The notes under the pieces were generated by a model that made no database searches, was not told the origin of the DNA, and was given only the letters and a program-made list of their open reading frames with translations. From Gallionella sp. (GTDB lineage: Bacteria > Pseudomonadota > Gammaproteobacteria > Burkholderiales > Gallionellaceae), in contig JAUSAO010000045.1 of assembly GCA_030652475.1 (NCBI GenBank), forward strand, positions 27,484-91,483: a DNA stretch of 64,000 bases, given 5' to 3'. The position numbers and the translations under genes were made by a program. This document shows positions 39,002 through 48,070 of this stretch, in pieces. Positions within the stretch are counted from its first letter, which is position 1. Every line of letters begins with the position of its first letter.

Positions 39002-40801
39002 ATGATACGACGCTCACGAAAATATTGGTTGTATCATTTGTTGCCGTTCATGCAATGGCGGCATCTGGTTGATCGCAACAGCAACCGGGCTGATCTGATT
39101 GCCGGACTCACCGGGGCACTGATTGTATTGCCACAGGGCGTGGCCTTCGCCACCATCGCCGGGATGCCGCCGGAATACGGCCTGTATGCGGCGATGCTGC
39201 CGGCCATCATTGCCGCGCTGTTTGGTTCGAGTTGGCATCTGGTTTCCGGTCCGACAACGGCCATTTCCATCGCGGTATTCGCCGCCATCAGCCCGCTGGC
39301 TGAACCCGGATCGCCGGAATTCATCAGTATGGTGCTGACACTGACCTTCTTGACCGGGCTGTTTCAGTTGATCCTGGGTCTGGCGCGCATGGGCGTGCTG
39401 GTCAATTTTATTTCGCACACGGTGGTCATCGGCTTCACGGCAGGTGCGGCGGTCCTCATTGCTGCCAGTCAGGTGAAGAGTTTCTTCGGTATCGATATTG
39501 TGCGCGGCGCTCCTTTTCATGTGGTGCTTGAGCAACTTTATGTGCAGTTTGGCAATATCAATCCCTATGTCACTTTTATCGGTGTCATCACGCTGGCTGT
39601 AGGGTTGCTGTCCAGACGCTATGCACCGAAATTACCTTACATGATTGTGGCGATGGTGGTGGGTAGCGTGGTTGCCTATCTGGTTAACAGGGAGTTCGGC
39701 GAGACGGTCACGCAAATCAGGACCGTGGGCGCGCTGCCATCACATTTGCCGCCTTTTTTTGCGCCTGATTTTTCCTACGAAACGATACGCAAAGTGCTGT
39801 TCCCGGCGCTGGTAGTCACTATGCTGGCATTGACGGAGGCGGTATCCATCGCGCGTTCTATCGCAGTCAAATCCGAGCAGGGCATAGACGGTAATCAGGA
39901 ATTCATTGGTCAGGGTCTGTCGAATCTGGTGGGCAGCTTCTTTTCCAGTTACGCATCCTGCGGTTCATTCAACCGTAGCGGAGTGAACTACGAGGCGGGG
40001 GCACAGACCCCGCTGGCGACGGTGTACGCATCTGTTTTTCTGATCCTTATTCTGTTGCTGGTGGCTCCACTGGCATCTTATCTGCCGACCGCCGCGATGG
40101 CGGGGATATTATTTCTCGTCGCCTGGGGATTGATTGATTTTCATCATATTTTTTCCATCGTTCGTACCAGTCGTGCCGAGACAGTTACCCTGTTTGTCAC
40201 CCTGATCGGTACCCTGATTGATCTCGAGAAAGGCATCTTCTTCGGTATCCTGCTATCGCTGGTACTGTATCTGTATCGCGTATCGCGTCCGTCCATCGAT
40301 CCCTCCGTGCCTGCACCCGAGGAGGGCTCGTATCACTTTATCGATGCGCATGGACAGCCTGAATGCCCGCAGTTCCGCATCGTGCGCATCAACGGCTCGA
40401 TCTTTTTCGGCGCGGTGGACTACGTGCGTAGCGGATTGATGCAGATAGACGAAAACAACCCGCGCCAGAAGACTGTGATGATCCTCGGTGGCGGGATCAG
40501 TTTTGTCGATGTGGCGGGTGCCGAGATGCTGGAACAGGAAGCACGGCGGCGGCGCAAATTGGGCGGCGGCCTGTATTTTTACCGTTGCAAGGATTCCGTT
40601 TACAAGTTTTTGCGCAAAGCGGACAAACTGGACGATATCGGTGCTGAGGGTTTCTTTCCTGCCATGTCGAACTGGATAAAACCGGTCTATTCGACGCTGG
40701 ACCCCGCGGTGTGCCGTACCTGCAAGACACGCATATTCTCGGAATGTCACGTTGCGCTTCCTGACGGCGAACTCAGAGTTTCAGAACCCAAAGCATCGTG
40801 A
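39002..40801 (+). CDS. SulP-family anion transporter with STAS domain and Cys tail
   Basis: The 599-residue permease begins with the SulP signature (RADLIAGLTGALIVLPQGVAFATIAGMPPEYGLYAAMLP), has 12-14 predicted spans and a C-terminal STAS domain (about 445-560). SulP members move sulfate, bicarbonate or other anions. The last 30 residues hold Cys571, Cys574 and Cys582 (CRTCKTRIFSECH), a possible metal or thiol-redox site not usual in the family. It begins 13 bases after soeC and overlaps the next SulP gene by 4. Confidence 0.9.
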   Translation: MIRRSRKYWLYHLLPFMQWRHLVDRNSNRADLIAGLTGALIVLPQGVAFATIAGMPPEYGLYAAMLPAIIAALFGSSWHLVSGPTTAISIAVFAAISPLAEPGSPEFISMVLTLTFLTGLFQLILGLARMGVLVNFISHTVVIGFTAGAAVLIAASQVKSFFGIDIVRGAPFHVVLEQLYVQFGNINPYVTFIGVITLAVGLLSRRYAPKLPYMIVAMVVGSVVAYLVNREFGETVTQIRTVGALPSHLPPFFAPDFSYETIRKVLFPALVVTMLALTEAVSIARSIAVKSEQGIDGNQEFIGQGLSNLVGSFFSSYASCGSFNRSGVNYEAGAQTPLATVYASVFLILILLLVAPLASYLPTAAMAGILFLVAWGLIDFHHIFSIVRTSRAETVTLFVTLIGTLIDLEKGIFFGILLSLVLYLYRVSRPSIDPSVPAPEEGSYHFIDAHGQPECPQFRIVRINGSIFFGAVDYVRSGLMQIDENNPRQKTVMILGGGISFVDVAGAEMLEQEARRRRKLGGGLYFYRCKDSVYKFLRKADKLDDIGAEGFFPAMSNWIKPVYSTLDPAVCRTCKTRIFSECHVALPDGELRVSEPKAS

Positions 40802-42948
40802 ATAGAAATCTCATCCGCTTTCTGCCTTTCCTTTCATGGTGGCCATTGCGAGGTGAGACGACACGGGCTGACCTGATTGCGGGTATCACCGTTGCACTGG
40901 TACTGATACCGCAATCAATGGCCTATGCGCAACTCGCCGGATTGCCTGCCTATTACGGGCTGTATGCGGCTTTCCTGCCGGGCATCATCGCAGCGCTGTG
41001 GGGGTCGTCCGCCCAGCTAGCCACCGGTCCGGTCGCGGTGGTTTCGCTGTTGACCGCCTCGGCCCTCGCGCCGCTGGCCGCTTCCGGCTCCAGCCAGTTC
41101 ATCGCATTGGCGATCCTGCTGGCCCTGATGGTCGGCATCATTCAGCTCACCCTGGGAGTTTTCAAACTGGGCGTGGTGGTGAACTTCCTCTCCCATCCGG
41201 TCATCGTGGGCTTTACCAATGCCGCCGCTATCATCATTGGTCTATCGCAGCTCAACAAGTTGTTTGGCGTCTCGATGGGGCGAAGCGAGCATTTCATCAA
41301 TGACATATGGGGCGTGTTGCAACAGATAGGCGACACGCACTTTCCCACACTGCTGATGGGTATTTCAGCCTTCGTCGTCATGTGGGGCCTGAAAAAATTT
41401 GCACCCAAAATGCCCGGTGTGCTGATTGCCGTCGTAGTCACCACGCTGGTGAGCTGGGCTATCGGTTTCGAACACAACAGCCATGGCAAAATTGATGAAA
41501 TCATGGATGTCGAGGTGAGGACACTAGCCAATAAGTTTTCCCGAACCGAGATCAAGATGGCTGAGTTGAATGAAAAACTCGGCGTCAGATCGACCGAGCT
41601 CAAGCAGCATTTGAAAACCAATGAGGGCGGTTCGCAACGTACCGCCGCGCTCAACTACGAGATCGAGTTACTCAAACTGGAAGTCAAGGATACCGAGGGT
41701 GAAAATCGCAAGATTGCCCGCTCTCTGCGCAATTTCATCTTCGAGCAGGTGACTGCGGATGAAGGGCATCCGGTGAAACTTTATCTGACGGGTCAGGTAC
41801 CGCCGGGTGAAAAAGCCGACGGCTATCGCTGGCGCATCAAGAAAATCAACCAGGGTGAATTTACTCTCGTCGGGGGTGGCGAGGTGGTGGGAGGGATACC
41901 CGCCGGATTGCCCCAGTTTGATCTGCCGATATTCAACTGGGATATGATTTCGGCGCTTCTTTCCAGCGCGCTGGTGATTTCGCTGGTGGGCTTCATGGAA
42001 GCGATTTCCATTGCCAAGGCGATGGCCGCCAAAACCCGGGAACGCATCGACCCCAACCAGGAGTTGATCGGGCAGGGCTGGGCAAATATTGTGGGCAGTT
42101 TTGGCCAGTCATTTCCGGCCAGTGGCTCATTTTCCCGTTCGGCGGTGAACCTCAATGCCGGTGCCAAAACCGGTCTGTCCAACGTTTTTGCCGGCCTGAT
42201 TGTGCTGCTCACCCTGCTGTTCCTCACCCCGTTGCTGTACCACCTGCCACAGGCGGTGCTGGCGGCGGTGATCATGATGGCGGTGGTCGGTCTGATCAAC
42301 TTCAAGGCGATCCGCCATGCCTGGCACACGCACAAGCATGATGGCATCGCGGCTATGGTTACCTTTGTCGCTACGCTGGCGTTTGCGCCGCACCTCGATA
42401 ACGGCATCATGGTGGGCGCCGGTCTGTCCATCCTGCTGTATCTCTACCGTACCATGTCGCCGCGTGTCGCCATCCTGGGCCGTTATCACGACGGTACCTT
42501 GCGCGATGCCAAGGTGAATAACTTGCCGCTCAGCGAAAAAGTCATCGCCATACGCTATGACGGCTCCCTGTATTTTGCCAACGTCCCCTATTTCGAAGAT
42601 ACCATTCTGGAGGCTGTGTCCGGCAGTCCCCGTGCCAGCCATCTGCTGATCGTGTCGGATGGCATCAATCAGCTCGATGCATCGGGCGACGAGGTTATCC
42701 ATCATGTGGTCGAGAGATTGCGCGCCAGCGGCGTCCGTGTGGTGTTCAGCGGCTTGAAGAAGCAGGTGATTGATGTCATGCGCCATTCCGGTCTGTTCGA
42801 TTACATCGGCCAGGAAAATATCTACGCCGATGAGGACAAGGCGCTGGAGTCCATGTACGTCGAGGTACTCCAGGTCGATCCCGATGCGCAATGTCGTCTG
42901 CTGAAACAACACATCGGCGGAGCAGACGGAGTGAGAACATGGTTATAA
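40798..42948 (+). CDS. SulP-family anion transporter with long inserted coiled-coil domain
   Basis: The 716-residue permease starts with RADLIAGITVALVLIPQSMAYAQLAGLPAYYGLYAAFLP and ends with a STAS domain (about 555-690, with VSDGINQLDASGDEV). Unlike typical SulP proteins it has about 135 extra residues (about 226-362) between two membrane helices: a charged coiled coil (VRTLANKFSRTEIKMAELNE, YEIELLKLEVKDTEGE) followed by a small beta-rich part. The start GTG overlaps the previous stop. Substrate not determinable from sequence. Confidence 0.88.
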   Translation: MNRNLIRFLPFLSWWPLRGETTRADLIAGITVALVLIPQSMAYAQLAGLPAYYGLYAAFLPGIIAALWGSSAQLATGPVAVVSLLTASALAPLAASGSSQFIALAILLALMVGIIQLTLGVFKLGVVVNFLSHPVIVGFTNAAAIIIGLSQLNKLFGVSMGRSEHFINDIWGVLQQIGDTHFPTLLMGISAFVVMWGLKKFAPKMPGVLIAVVVTTLVSWAIGFEHNSHGKIDEIMDVEVRTLANKFSRTEIKMAELNEKLGVRSTELKQHLKTNEGGSQRTAALNYEIELLKLEVKDTEGENRKIARSLRNFIFEQVTADEGHPVKLYLTGQVPPGEKADGYRWRIKKINQGEFTLVGGGEVVGGIPAGLPQFDLPIFNWDMISALLSSALVISLVGFMEAISIAKAMAAKTRERIDPNQELIGQGWANIVGSFGQSFPASGSFSRSAVNLNAGAKTGLSNVFAGLIVLLTLLFLTPLLYHLPQAVLAAVIMMAVVGLINFKAIRHAWHTHKHDGIAAMVTFVATLAFAPHLDNGIMVGAGLSILLYLYRTMSPRVAILGRYHDGTLRDAKVNNLPLSEKVIAIRYDGSLYFANVPYFEDTILEAVSGSPRASHLLIVSDGINQLDASGDEVIHHVVERLRASGVRVVFSGLKKQVIDVMRHSGLFDYIGQENIYADEDKALESMYVEVLQVDPDAQCRLLKQHIGGADGVRTWL

Positions 42949-42984
42949 CTGAACGGTGATCTTACATATGCTGGAGAACTCCTG

Positions 42985-45015
42985 GTGACGATAGCTTCCA
43001 CCCTGCTGCCCATAGACGTTGCGTTGGGGGCGGTCGTCTGCTGGCTGTTGCTGGGTCTTGCGGGTTTGCTGTTGCAGAACACTATGGCGATTACCCGGTA
43101 TATTTTCCCTGCCGGTGCGCTGGCTGCGCTGCTGCTAGCCGCTGCCGCACTGAGCAACCTGGGTGGCGACAGCAACGTAGCGGTGCTGCCGCTCGGATTG
43201 CCGGACTTGCCGTTCCATCTGAGACTGGATGCGCTTTCCGCATTTTTCCTGTTGTTGCTGGGCGCGGCCAGTGTCGGTATCTCGCTGTATTCGGCGGGTT
43301 ATTTCCGTGACATGGAAGGCAGTGCGCTGGGCTTGCTGTGTTTCGAATACCATATCTTTCTTGCCAGCATGGCGCTGGTATTCATGGCTGACGATGCCTA
43401 TTTATTTATGGTGGCATGGGAAACCATGGCGCTGTCTTCCTATTTTCTGGTCACCACCGACCATCATGTCGCACAGACCCGACGTGCCGGCTTTCTCTAT
43501 TTGCTGATTGCCCATATCGGCGCGATCGCCATTCTGTTGAGTTTTGGTGTGATGCAGGGCGGGCAGGGCGATTATACTTTTGCCAGTATGCGTGACGCGC
43601 ACCTGAATGCCTTCTGGGCCAGCGCCACTTTCCTGCTGGCGCTGTTCGGCTTCGGTGCCAAAGCCGGGATTCTGCCGCTGCATGTCTGGTTGCCTGAAGC
43701 CCATCCCGCTGCGCCCTCACCGATTTCGGCAATGATGAGCGGCATCATGCTGAAAACCGCAATTTACGGTATTTTGCGTGTCAGCTTCGATTTGCTTGAC
43801 ACGCCGCAGTGGTGGTGGGGTGCGCTGGCGTTGACGCTGGGATTGCTCACCGCACTGTATGGCGTGCTATTCGCCGCCGTGCAGACAGATATGAAACGTT
43901 TGCTCGCCTATTCCTCGATTGAGAATATCGGCATTATCCTGACGGGTATCGGCCTTGCCATCGTTTTTCATTCGTTTCAAAAAGAAGCGCTGGCGGCGCT
44001 GGCACTGACCGCTGCCCTCTACCATTCGTTCAACCACGCATTCATGAAGGGATTGCTGTTTCTCGGTACGGGTTCGGTACTGCACGCCACCGGCGAACGC
44101 AATCTGGGCAAGTTGGGTGGACTGATACACCGCATGCCGAAACTGGCGCTGCTGGTACTGGTTGGCACCCTCGCACTCGCTGGTTTGCCGCCGCTGAACG
44201 GCTTTGTTTCCGAATGGCTGCTTTTGCAGGCCTTCCTGCTCTCTCCGGGACTGCCTCACTCCTACCTCAATATGCTGATACCGATTGCGGCCGCCGCGCT
44301 TGCACTGGCCGCCGCGCTCGCAGGTTATGTCATGGTCAAATTCTATGGCGTGATTTTTCTCGGTCAGCCACGGGGCAGTGATGTCGTCGGGCAGAAAGCT
44401 TTCGATGATGTACATGATGTCGGTATCTGGGAGCGCATCGGGCTGACCTGGCTCGCTCTGGGTTGTATCCTGCTGGGGGTATTTCCGGTGTTCTTTATTC
44501 TGCATATCGATTTCGTCAGCCAGTTGCTGGTGGGACACACACTGGGAGTCAGCGCCGCCCAGACGGGCTGGCTGTGGCTGACTCCGATTCAGCCGGAACG
44601 CGCCAGTTACAGCCCGCTGATCCTGTTTGTGATTATCATCGTGGGCGTGCTGTTTACCCTGTATGGCGTGAAGAAGTTCTATCACGGTCGTCTGCGCCGG
44701 GGGCCGGCCTGGGATTGCGGCTATCCTGAACAGACCGCCCGCATGCAGGATACCGCCGAGGGTTTCGGACAGCCGATACGACAGATTTTTCAGTTATTTT
44801 TTGGCATTACCCGCGAAGTGCCCGGCCCGTTCGACAAGAAGCCCCACTATCATGGTGAAACCAGTGACAGGCTGTGGGAATGGTGCTATCTGCCCATCGC
44901 ACGGCTCACAGACAAAATTTCCGCGTTGACCGGCAAGTTGCAGCATGGCCGCATCCATGCTTACCTGCTGTACAGTTTTGTCACTTTACTTGCCTTGCTG
45001 GCCTTTGTACGATGA
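42985..45015 (+). CDS. hyfB: Hydrogenase-4/complex I-like antiporter subunit HyfB
   Basis: The 676-residue, strongly hydrophobic Mrp/NuoL-type protein has the core LHVWLPEAHPAAPSPISAMMSG and KRLLAYSSIENIGIILTGIG, with the proton-pathway lysines and glutamates of the family. It starts at GTG 42985 after GGAG. It overlaps the next gene by 4 bases. Part of a group-4 hydrogenase-like membrane complex. Confidence 0.88.
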   Translation: MTIASTLLPIDVALGAVVCWLLLGLAGLLLQNTMAITRYIFPAGALAALLLAAAALSNLGGDSNVAVLPLGLPDLPFHLRLDALSAFFLLLLGAASVGISLYSAGYFRDMEGSALGLLCFEYHIFLASMALVFMADDAYLFMVAWETMALSSYFLVTTDHHVAQTRRAGFLYLLIAHIGAIAILLSFGVMQGGQGDYTFASMRDAHLNAFWASATFLLALFGFGAKAGILPLHVWLPEAHPAAPSPISAMMSGIMLKTAIYGILRVSFDLLDTPQWWWGALALTLGLLTALYGVLFAAVQTDMKRLLAYSSIENIGIILTGIGLAIVFHSFQKEALAALALTAALYHSFNHAFMKGLLFLGTGSVLHATGERNLGKLGGLIHRMPKLALLVLVGTLALAGLPPLNGFVSEWLLLQAFLLSPGLPHSYLNMLIPIAAAALALAAALAGYVMVKFYGVIFLGQPRGSDVVGQKAFDDVHDVGIWERIGLTWLALGCILLGVFPVFFILHIDFVSQLLVGHTLGVSAAQTGWLWLTPIQPERASYSPLILFVIIIVGVLFTLYGVKKFYHGRLRRGPAWDCGYPEQTARMQDTAEGFGQPIRQIFQLFFGITREVPGPFDKKPHYHGETSDRLWEWCYLPIARLTDKISALTGKLQHGRIHAYLLYSFVTLLALLAFVR

Positions 45016-45953
45016 ACAGCCTGCTATTACAACTGATTCAGGATGCCTTGGTGGTGTTGATCGCACCGTTATTGCTGGGCTGGGTCAACCAGTGCCGGGC
45101 CTGGCTGCAAAACCGCAGTGGTGCCGGCGTGCTGCAACCCTACCGCAATCTGATCAAGCTGTTTCACAAGGATGCTGTACTGGCGAACAATGCTTCACCC
45201 TTGTTCCGTGCTACGCCCTATATCCTGTTTGCCAGCATGTGGCTGGCGGCATCGCTGGTGCCGGTCATCGCGACAGATTTGCCGCTTTCGCAGGCTGTGG
45301 ATGTCATCGCGCTGGTTGGCATCTTTGCGCTGGCGCGGGTGTTCATCTCGCTCGCTGCGATGGATGTAGGTACTTCCTTCGGGACGATGGGCGCGCGTCG
45401 CGAAATGCTGGTTGGTTTTCTCGCCGAACCCGCCTTGCTGATGGTGTTTTTCACGGCGGCAACCATCAGTCATTCCACTTCGCTGGTCACCATCGTCGAA
45501 ACCCTGGCGCACAAACAATTCGTGATTTATCCCAGCCTGGCCTTTGCCGCCATCGCTTTTGTCATGGTGATGCTGGCCGAAAATGCCCGCATTCCGGTTG
45601 ACAATCCGGCCACTCATCTTGAATTGACCATGATCCACGAGGCGATGATACTGGAGTACTCGGCGCGCCACCTCGCGTTAATCGAATGGGCGAGCGCACT
45701 CAAATTGCTGGCCTATTTCACTATCGCTTGCGCGCTGTTCATGCCGTGGGGCATCGCCGAAGTCGGCAACCTGGCTGCACTTCCTGTTGCCTTGCTGGCG
45801 CTGTTCATCAAACTGCTGCTGGGCGGGGCGGGGCTGGCGCTGCTGGAAACCGTCACTGCCAAGATGCGTATTTTTCGTGTTCCGGAATTTATGGGTACGG
45901 CTTTCCTGCTTGCGGTGCTGGGCATGCTGATTCATTTCCTGCTGGGGAGCTGA
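45012..45953 (+). CDS. hyfC: Hydrogenase-4-like membrane subunit HyfC (NuoH-like)
   Basis: The 313-residue protein starts at ATG 45012. NCRAW-like QCRAWLQNRSGAGVLQPYRNLIKLFHKDAV and the loop VMLAENARIPVDNPATHLELTMIHEAMILEYSARHL are the HyfC/HycD signatures, the last being the quinone/hydrogenase-interface loop of NuoH. About eight spans. One base separates it from hyfE. Confidence 0.9.
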   Translation: MNSLLLQLIQDALVVLIAPLLLGWVNQCRAWLQNRSGAGVLQPYRNLIKLFHKDAVLANNASPLFRATPYILFASMWLAASLVPVIATDLPLSQAVDVIALVGIFALARVFISLAAMDVGTSFGTMGARREMLVGFLAEPALLMVFFTAATISHSTSLVTIVETLAHKQFVIYPSLAFAAIAFVMVMLAENARIPVDNPATHLELTMIHEAMILEYSARHLALIEWASALKLLAYFTIACALFMPWGIAEVGNLAALPVALLALFIKLLLGGAGLALLETVTAKMRIFRVPEFMGTAFLLAVLGMLIHFLLGS

Positions 45954-45954
45954 G

Positions 45955-46614
45955 ATGCTGAATTTTGCCGGACAGCTGATCAACCTGTTTGCTGCGATGC
46001 TGCTGCTGATTTCCTTCGCCATGCTCTCGCAGCGGCGGGTGCTGTCGCTGATCAATCTGTTTGCCTTGCAGGGTCTGGTGCTGGCGGTCAGTACCACGGT
46101 CGTGGCCTATTCCTCTAACCAGCATCATCTCTACTACTCGGCCGGACTGACCTTGCTGCTGAAAGTGCTTGTCCTGCCGTGGATACTGCACCGGTTGATA
46201 CGCAAGTTGAACGTCAAATGGGATGTCGAGACGATGTTCAATATTCCCACCACCATGCTGGTCGGTATTGTGCTGGTAGTGTTCGCCTTCAATCTGGCCG
46301 CACCGATCTCGCAGATGGCCGGTACCATCACCCGGGGCACGCTGGGTATCGCCATGGCATGCGTGTTGTTGTCGTTCCTGATGATGATTACGCGCAGCAA
46401 GGCCGTACCGCAGGTGATCGGCTTTCTGGCCATGGAAAACGGCTTGTTCTTCGCCGCCACCAGCACCAGTTACGGCATGCCCATGGTGGTGGAGCTGGGC
46501 ATCGCGCTCGATGTGCTGATCGGCATGTTCATTCTGGGCATCTTCTTTTTCCAGATACGTGAGACTTTCGACAGTCTGGATCTGAAACACATGGAAAAAC
46601 TCAAGGAAGACTGA
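45955..46614 (+). CDS. hyfE: Hydrogenase-4-like membrane subunit HyfE
   Basis: The 219-residue protein has six or more hydrophobic helices, with GFLAMENGLFFAATSTSYGMPMVVELGIALDVLIGMFILGIF as the HyfE/NuoK-like signature. Sits at the canonical place between hyfC and hyfF. Confidence 0.88.
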   Translation: MLNFAGQLINLFAAMLLLISFAMLSQRRVLSLINLFALQGLVLAVSTTVVAYSSNQHHLYYSAGLTLLLKVLVLPWILHRLIRKLNVKWDVETMFNIPTTMLVGIVLVVFAFNLAAPISQMAGTITRGTLGIAMACVLLSFLMMITRSKAVPQVIGFLAMENGLFFAATSTSYGMPMVVELGIALDVLIGMFILGIFFFQIRETFDSLDLKHMEKLKED

Positions 46615-46615
46615 C

Positions 46616-48064
46616 GTGGAAATTTTCTGGATATTGGCGATACCCCTGACAGGCGGCCTGCTGCTGGCGCTGTTCGGCTGTCGTTCCTTTGCGCCGGAGC
46701 TCAATGCCACGATGAGTTTTGCCACCTTCGTGGCCTCGGCGTTTCTTGCCTTTCGGGTTGTCAATGACGGGTCATTCAGCGTATTTAACGAGCAGTTTTT
46801 CGTCGATTCCTTCAATGTGTTTCTGGTCGCGCTGACCGCCTTTGTTTCCTTCACCACCTCCCTGTTCTCGCGCCCCTATATGCGTATCGAACAGGCACAT
46901 GGCAAACTGAGTATCAACATGCTGCGTCTTTATCACAGCATGTATCAGTTGTTCACCTTCACCATGCTGCTGGTCCTGCTAACCAACAATATGGGCATCA
47001 TGTGGGTAGCGATGGAAGCGGCGACGCTGACCACCGTGCTGCTGGTTTCGCTGTACCGGACACCGGCCAGTCTGGAGGCGGCGTGGAAATATTTCATCCT
47101 GTGCGGCGTGGGACTCGCCCAGGCACTATTTGGCACTATCCTGCTCTATTTTGCGGCGGAAAAAGTGCTGGGTGCAGGCGGTACGGCACTGCTGTGGACG
47201 CATCTGGATGCGGTCAAGAGCCAGCTTGAACCGACTGTACTGTCGCTGGCCTTCGTGTTTCTGCTGGTGGGTTACGGTACTAAAGTCGGTCTGGCACCGT
47301 TGCACAGCTGGTTGCCCGATGCCCATGCCGAAGGGCCGACGCCGGTTTCCGCCGTACTTTCCGGCTTGCTGCTCAATGTTGCGCTATACGTCGTGGTACG
47401 TTCCAAAGTGCTCGTTGATGGTGCGTTGGGCACCCATTTTGCAGGCGATCTGATGATGGGCTTCGGGCTGCTGAGCATCATCATGGCGGCCTTTTATCTC
47501 TCGCGCCAGAAGGATGTCAAACGTATGTTTGCCTACTCTTCGATCGAACATATGGGGCTGGTTACTTTCGCCTTCGGCATGGGCGGCCCGGTCGCGACCT
47601 TTGCCGGGATGCTGCACATGACAGTGCATTCGCTCACCAAATCGGCGATTTTCTTCGCCGTGGGTCACGCCACACAAAAATCCGGTACTCAGTTGATGGA
47701 AAACATCCGTGGCCTGATCAGCACCAACCCGACCATAGGCTGGGGGCTGGCGATCGGTACGCTGGCCATACTCGGCATGCCACCGTTCGGCGTGTTCGCC
47801 AGCGAGTTTCTGATTATCACCACGGCCATGCATGCCTATCCCTGGACCACGCCATTCTTGCTCATCGCGCTGGGTGTGGCTTTCGCCGCGATCTTCAGCC
47901 GGATGCAGGAAATGGTGTTCGGTCCGGCCACGGGTCAGCGTTTGCCGCATCCCCCCGCCTTGATACCGGTATTCGTGCATCTGGGGCTGGTGCTACTGCT
48001 CGGACTGTATATTCCGCCTTATCTGGCAGACTGGTATCGCCAGGCGGCGGCGTTGATTGGATGA
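46616..48064 (+). CDS. hyfF: Hydrogenase-4-like antiporter subunit HyfF
   Basis: The 482-residue Mrp/NuoL/M-type protein contains APLHSWLPDAHAEGPTPVSAVLSG and KDVKRMFAYSSIEHMGLVTFAFG. It starts at GTG 46616, one base after hyfE. It is the second antiporter-like subunit of the complex, giving two possible ion-translocating modules. Confidence 0.9.
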   Translation: MEIFWILAIPLTGGLLLALFGCRSFAPELNATMSFATFVASAFLAFRVVNDGSFSVFNEQFFVDSFNVFLVALTAFVSFTTSLFSRPYMRIEQAHGKLSINMLRLYHSMYQLFTFTMLLVLLTNNMGIMWVAMEAATLTTVLLVSLYRTPASLEAAWKYFILCGVGLAQALFGTILLYFAAEKVLGAGGTALLWTHLDAVKSQLEPTVLSLAFVFLLVGYGTKVGLAPLHSWLPDAHAEGPTPVSAVLSGLLLNVALYVVVRSKVLVDGALGTHFAGDLMMGFGLLSIIMAAFYLSRQKDVKRMFAYSSIEHMGLVTFAFGMGGPVATFAGMLHMTVHSLTKSAIFFAVGHATQKSGTQLMENIRGLISTNPTIGWGLAIGTLAILGMPPFGVFASEFLIITTAMHAYPWTTPFLLIALGVAFAAIFSRMQEMVFGPATGQRLPHPPALIPVFVHLGLVLLLGLYIPPYLADWYRQAAALIG

Positions 48065-48070
48065 TATGAC

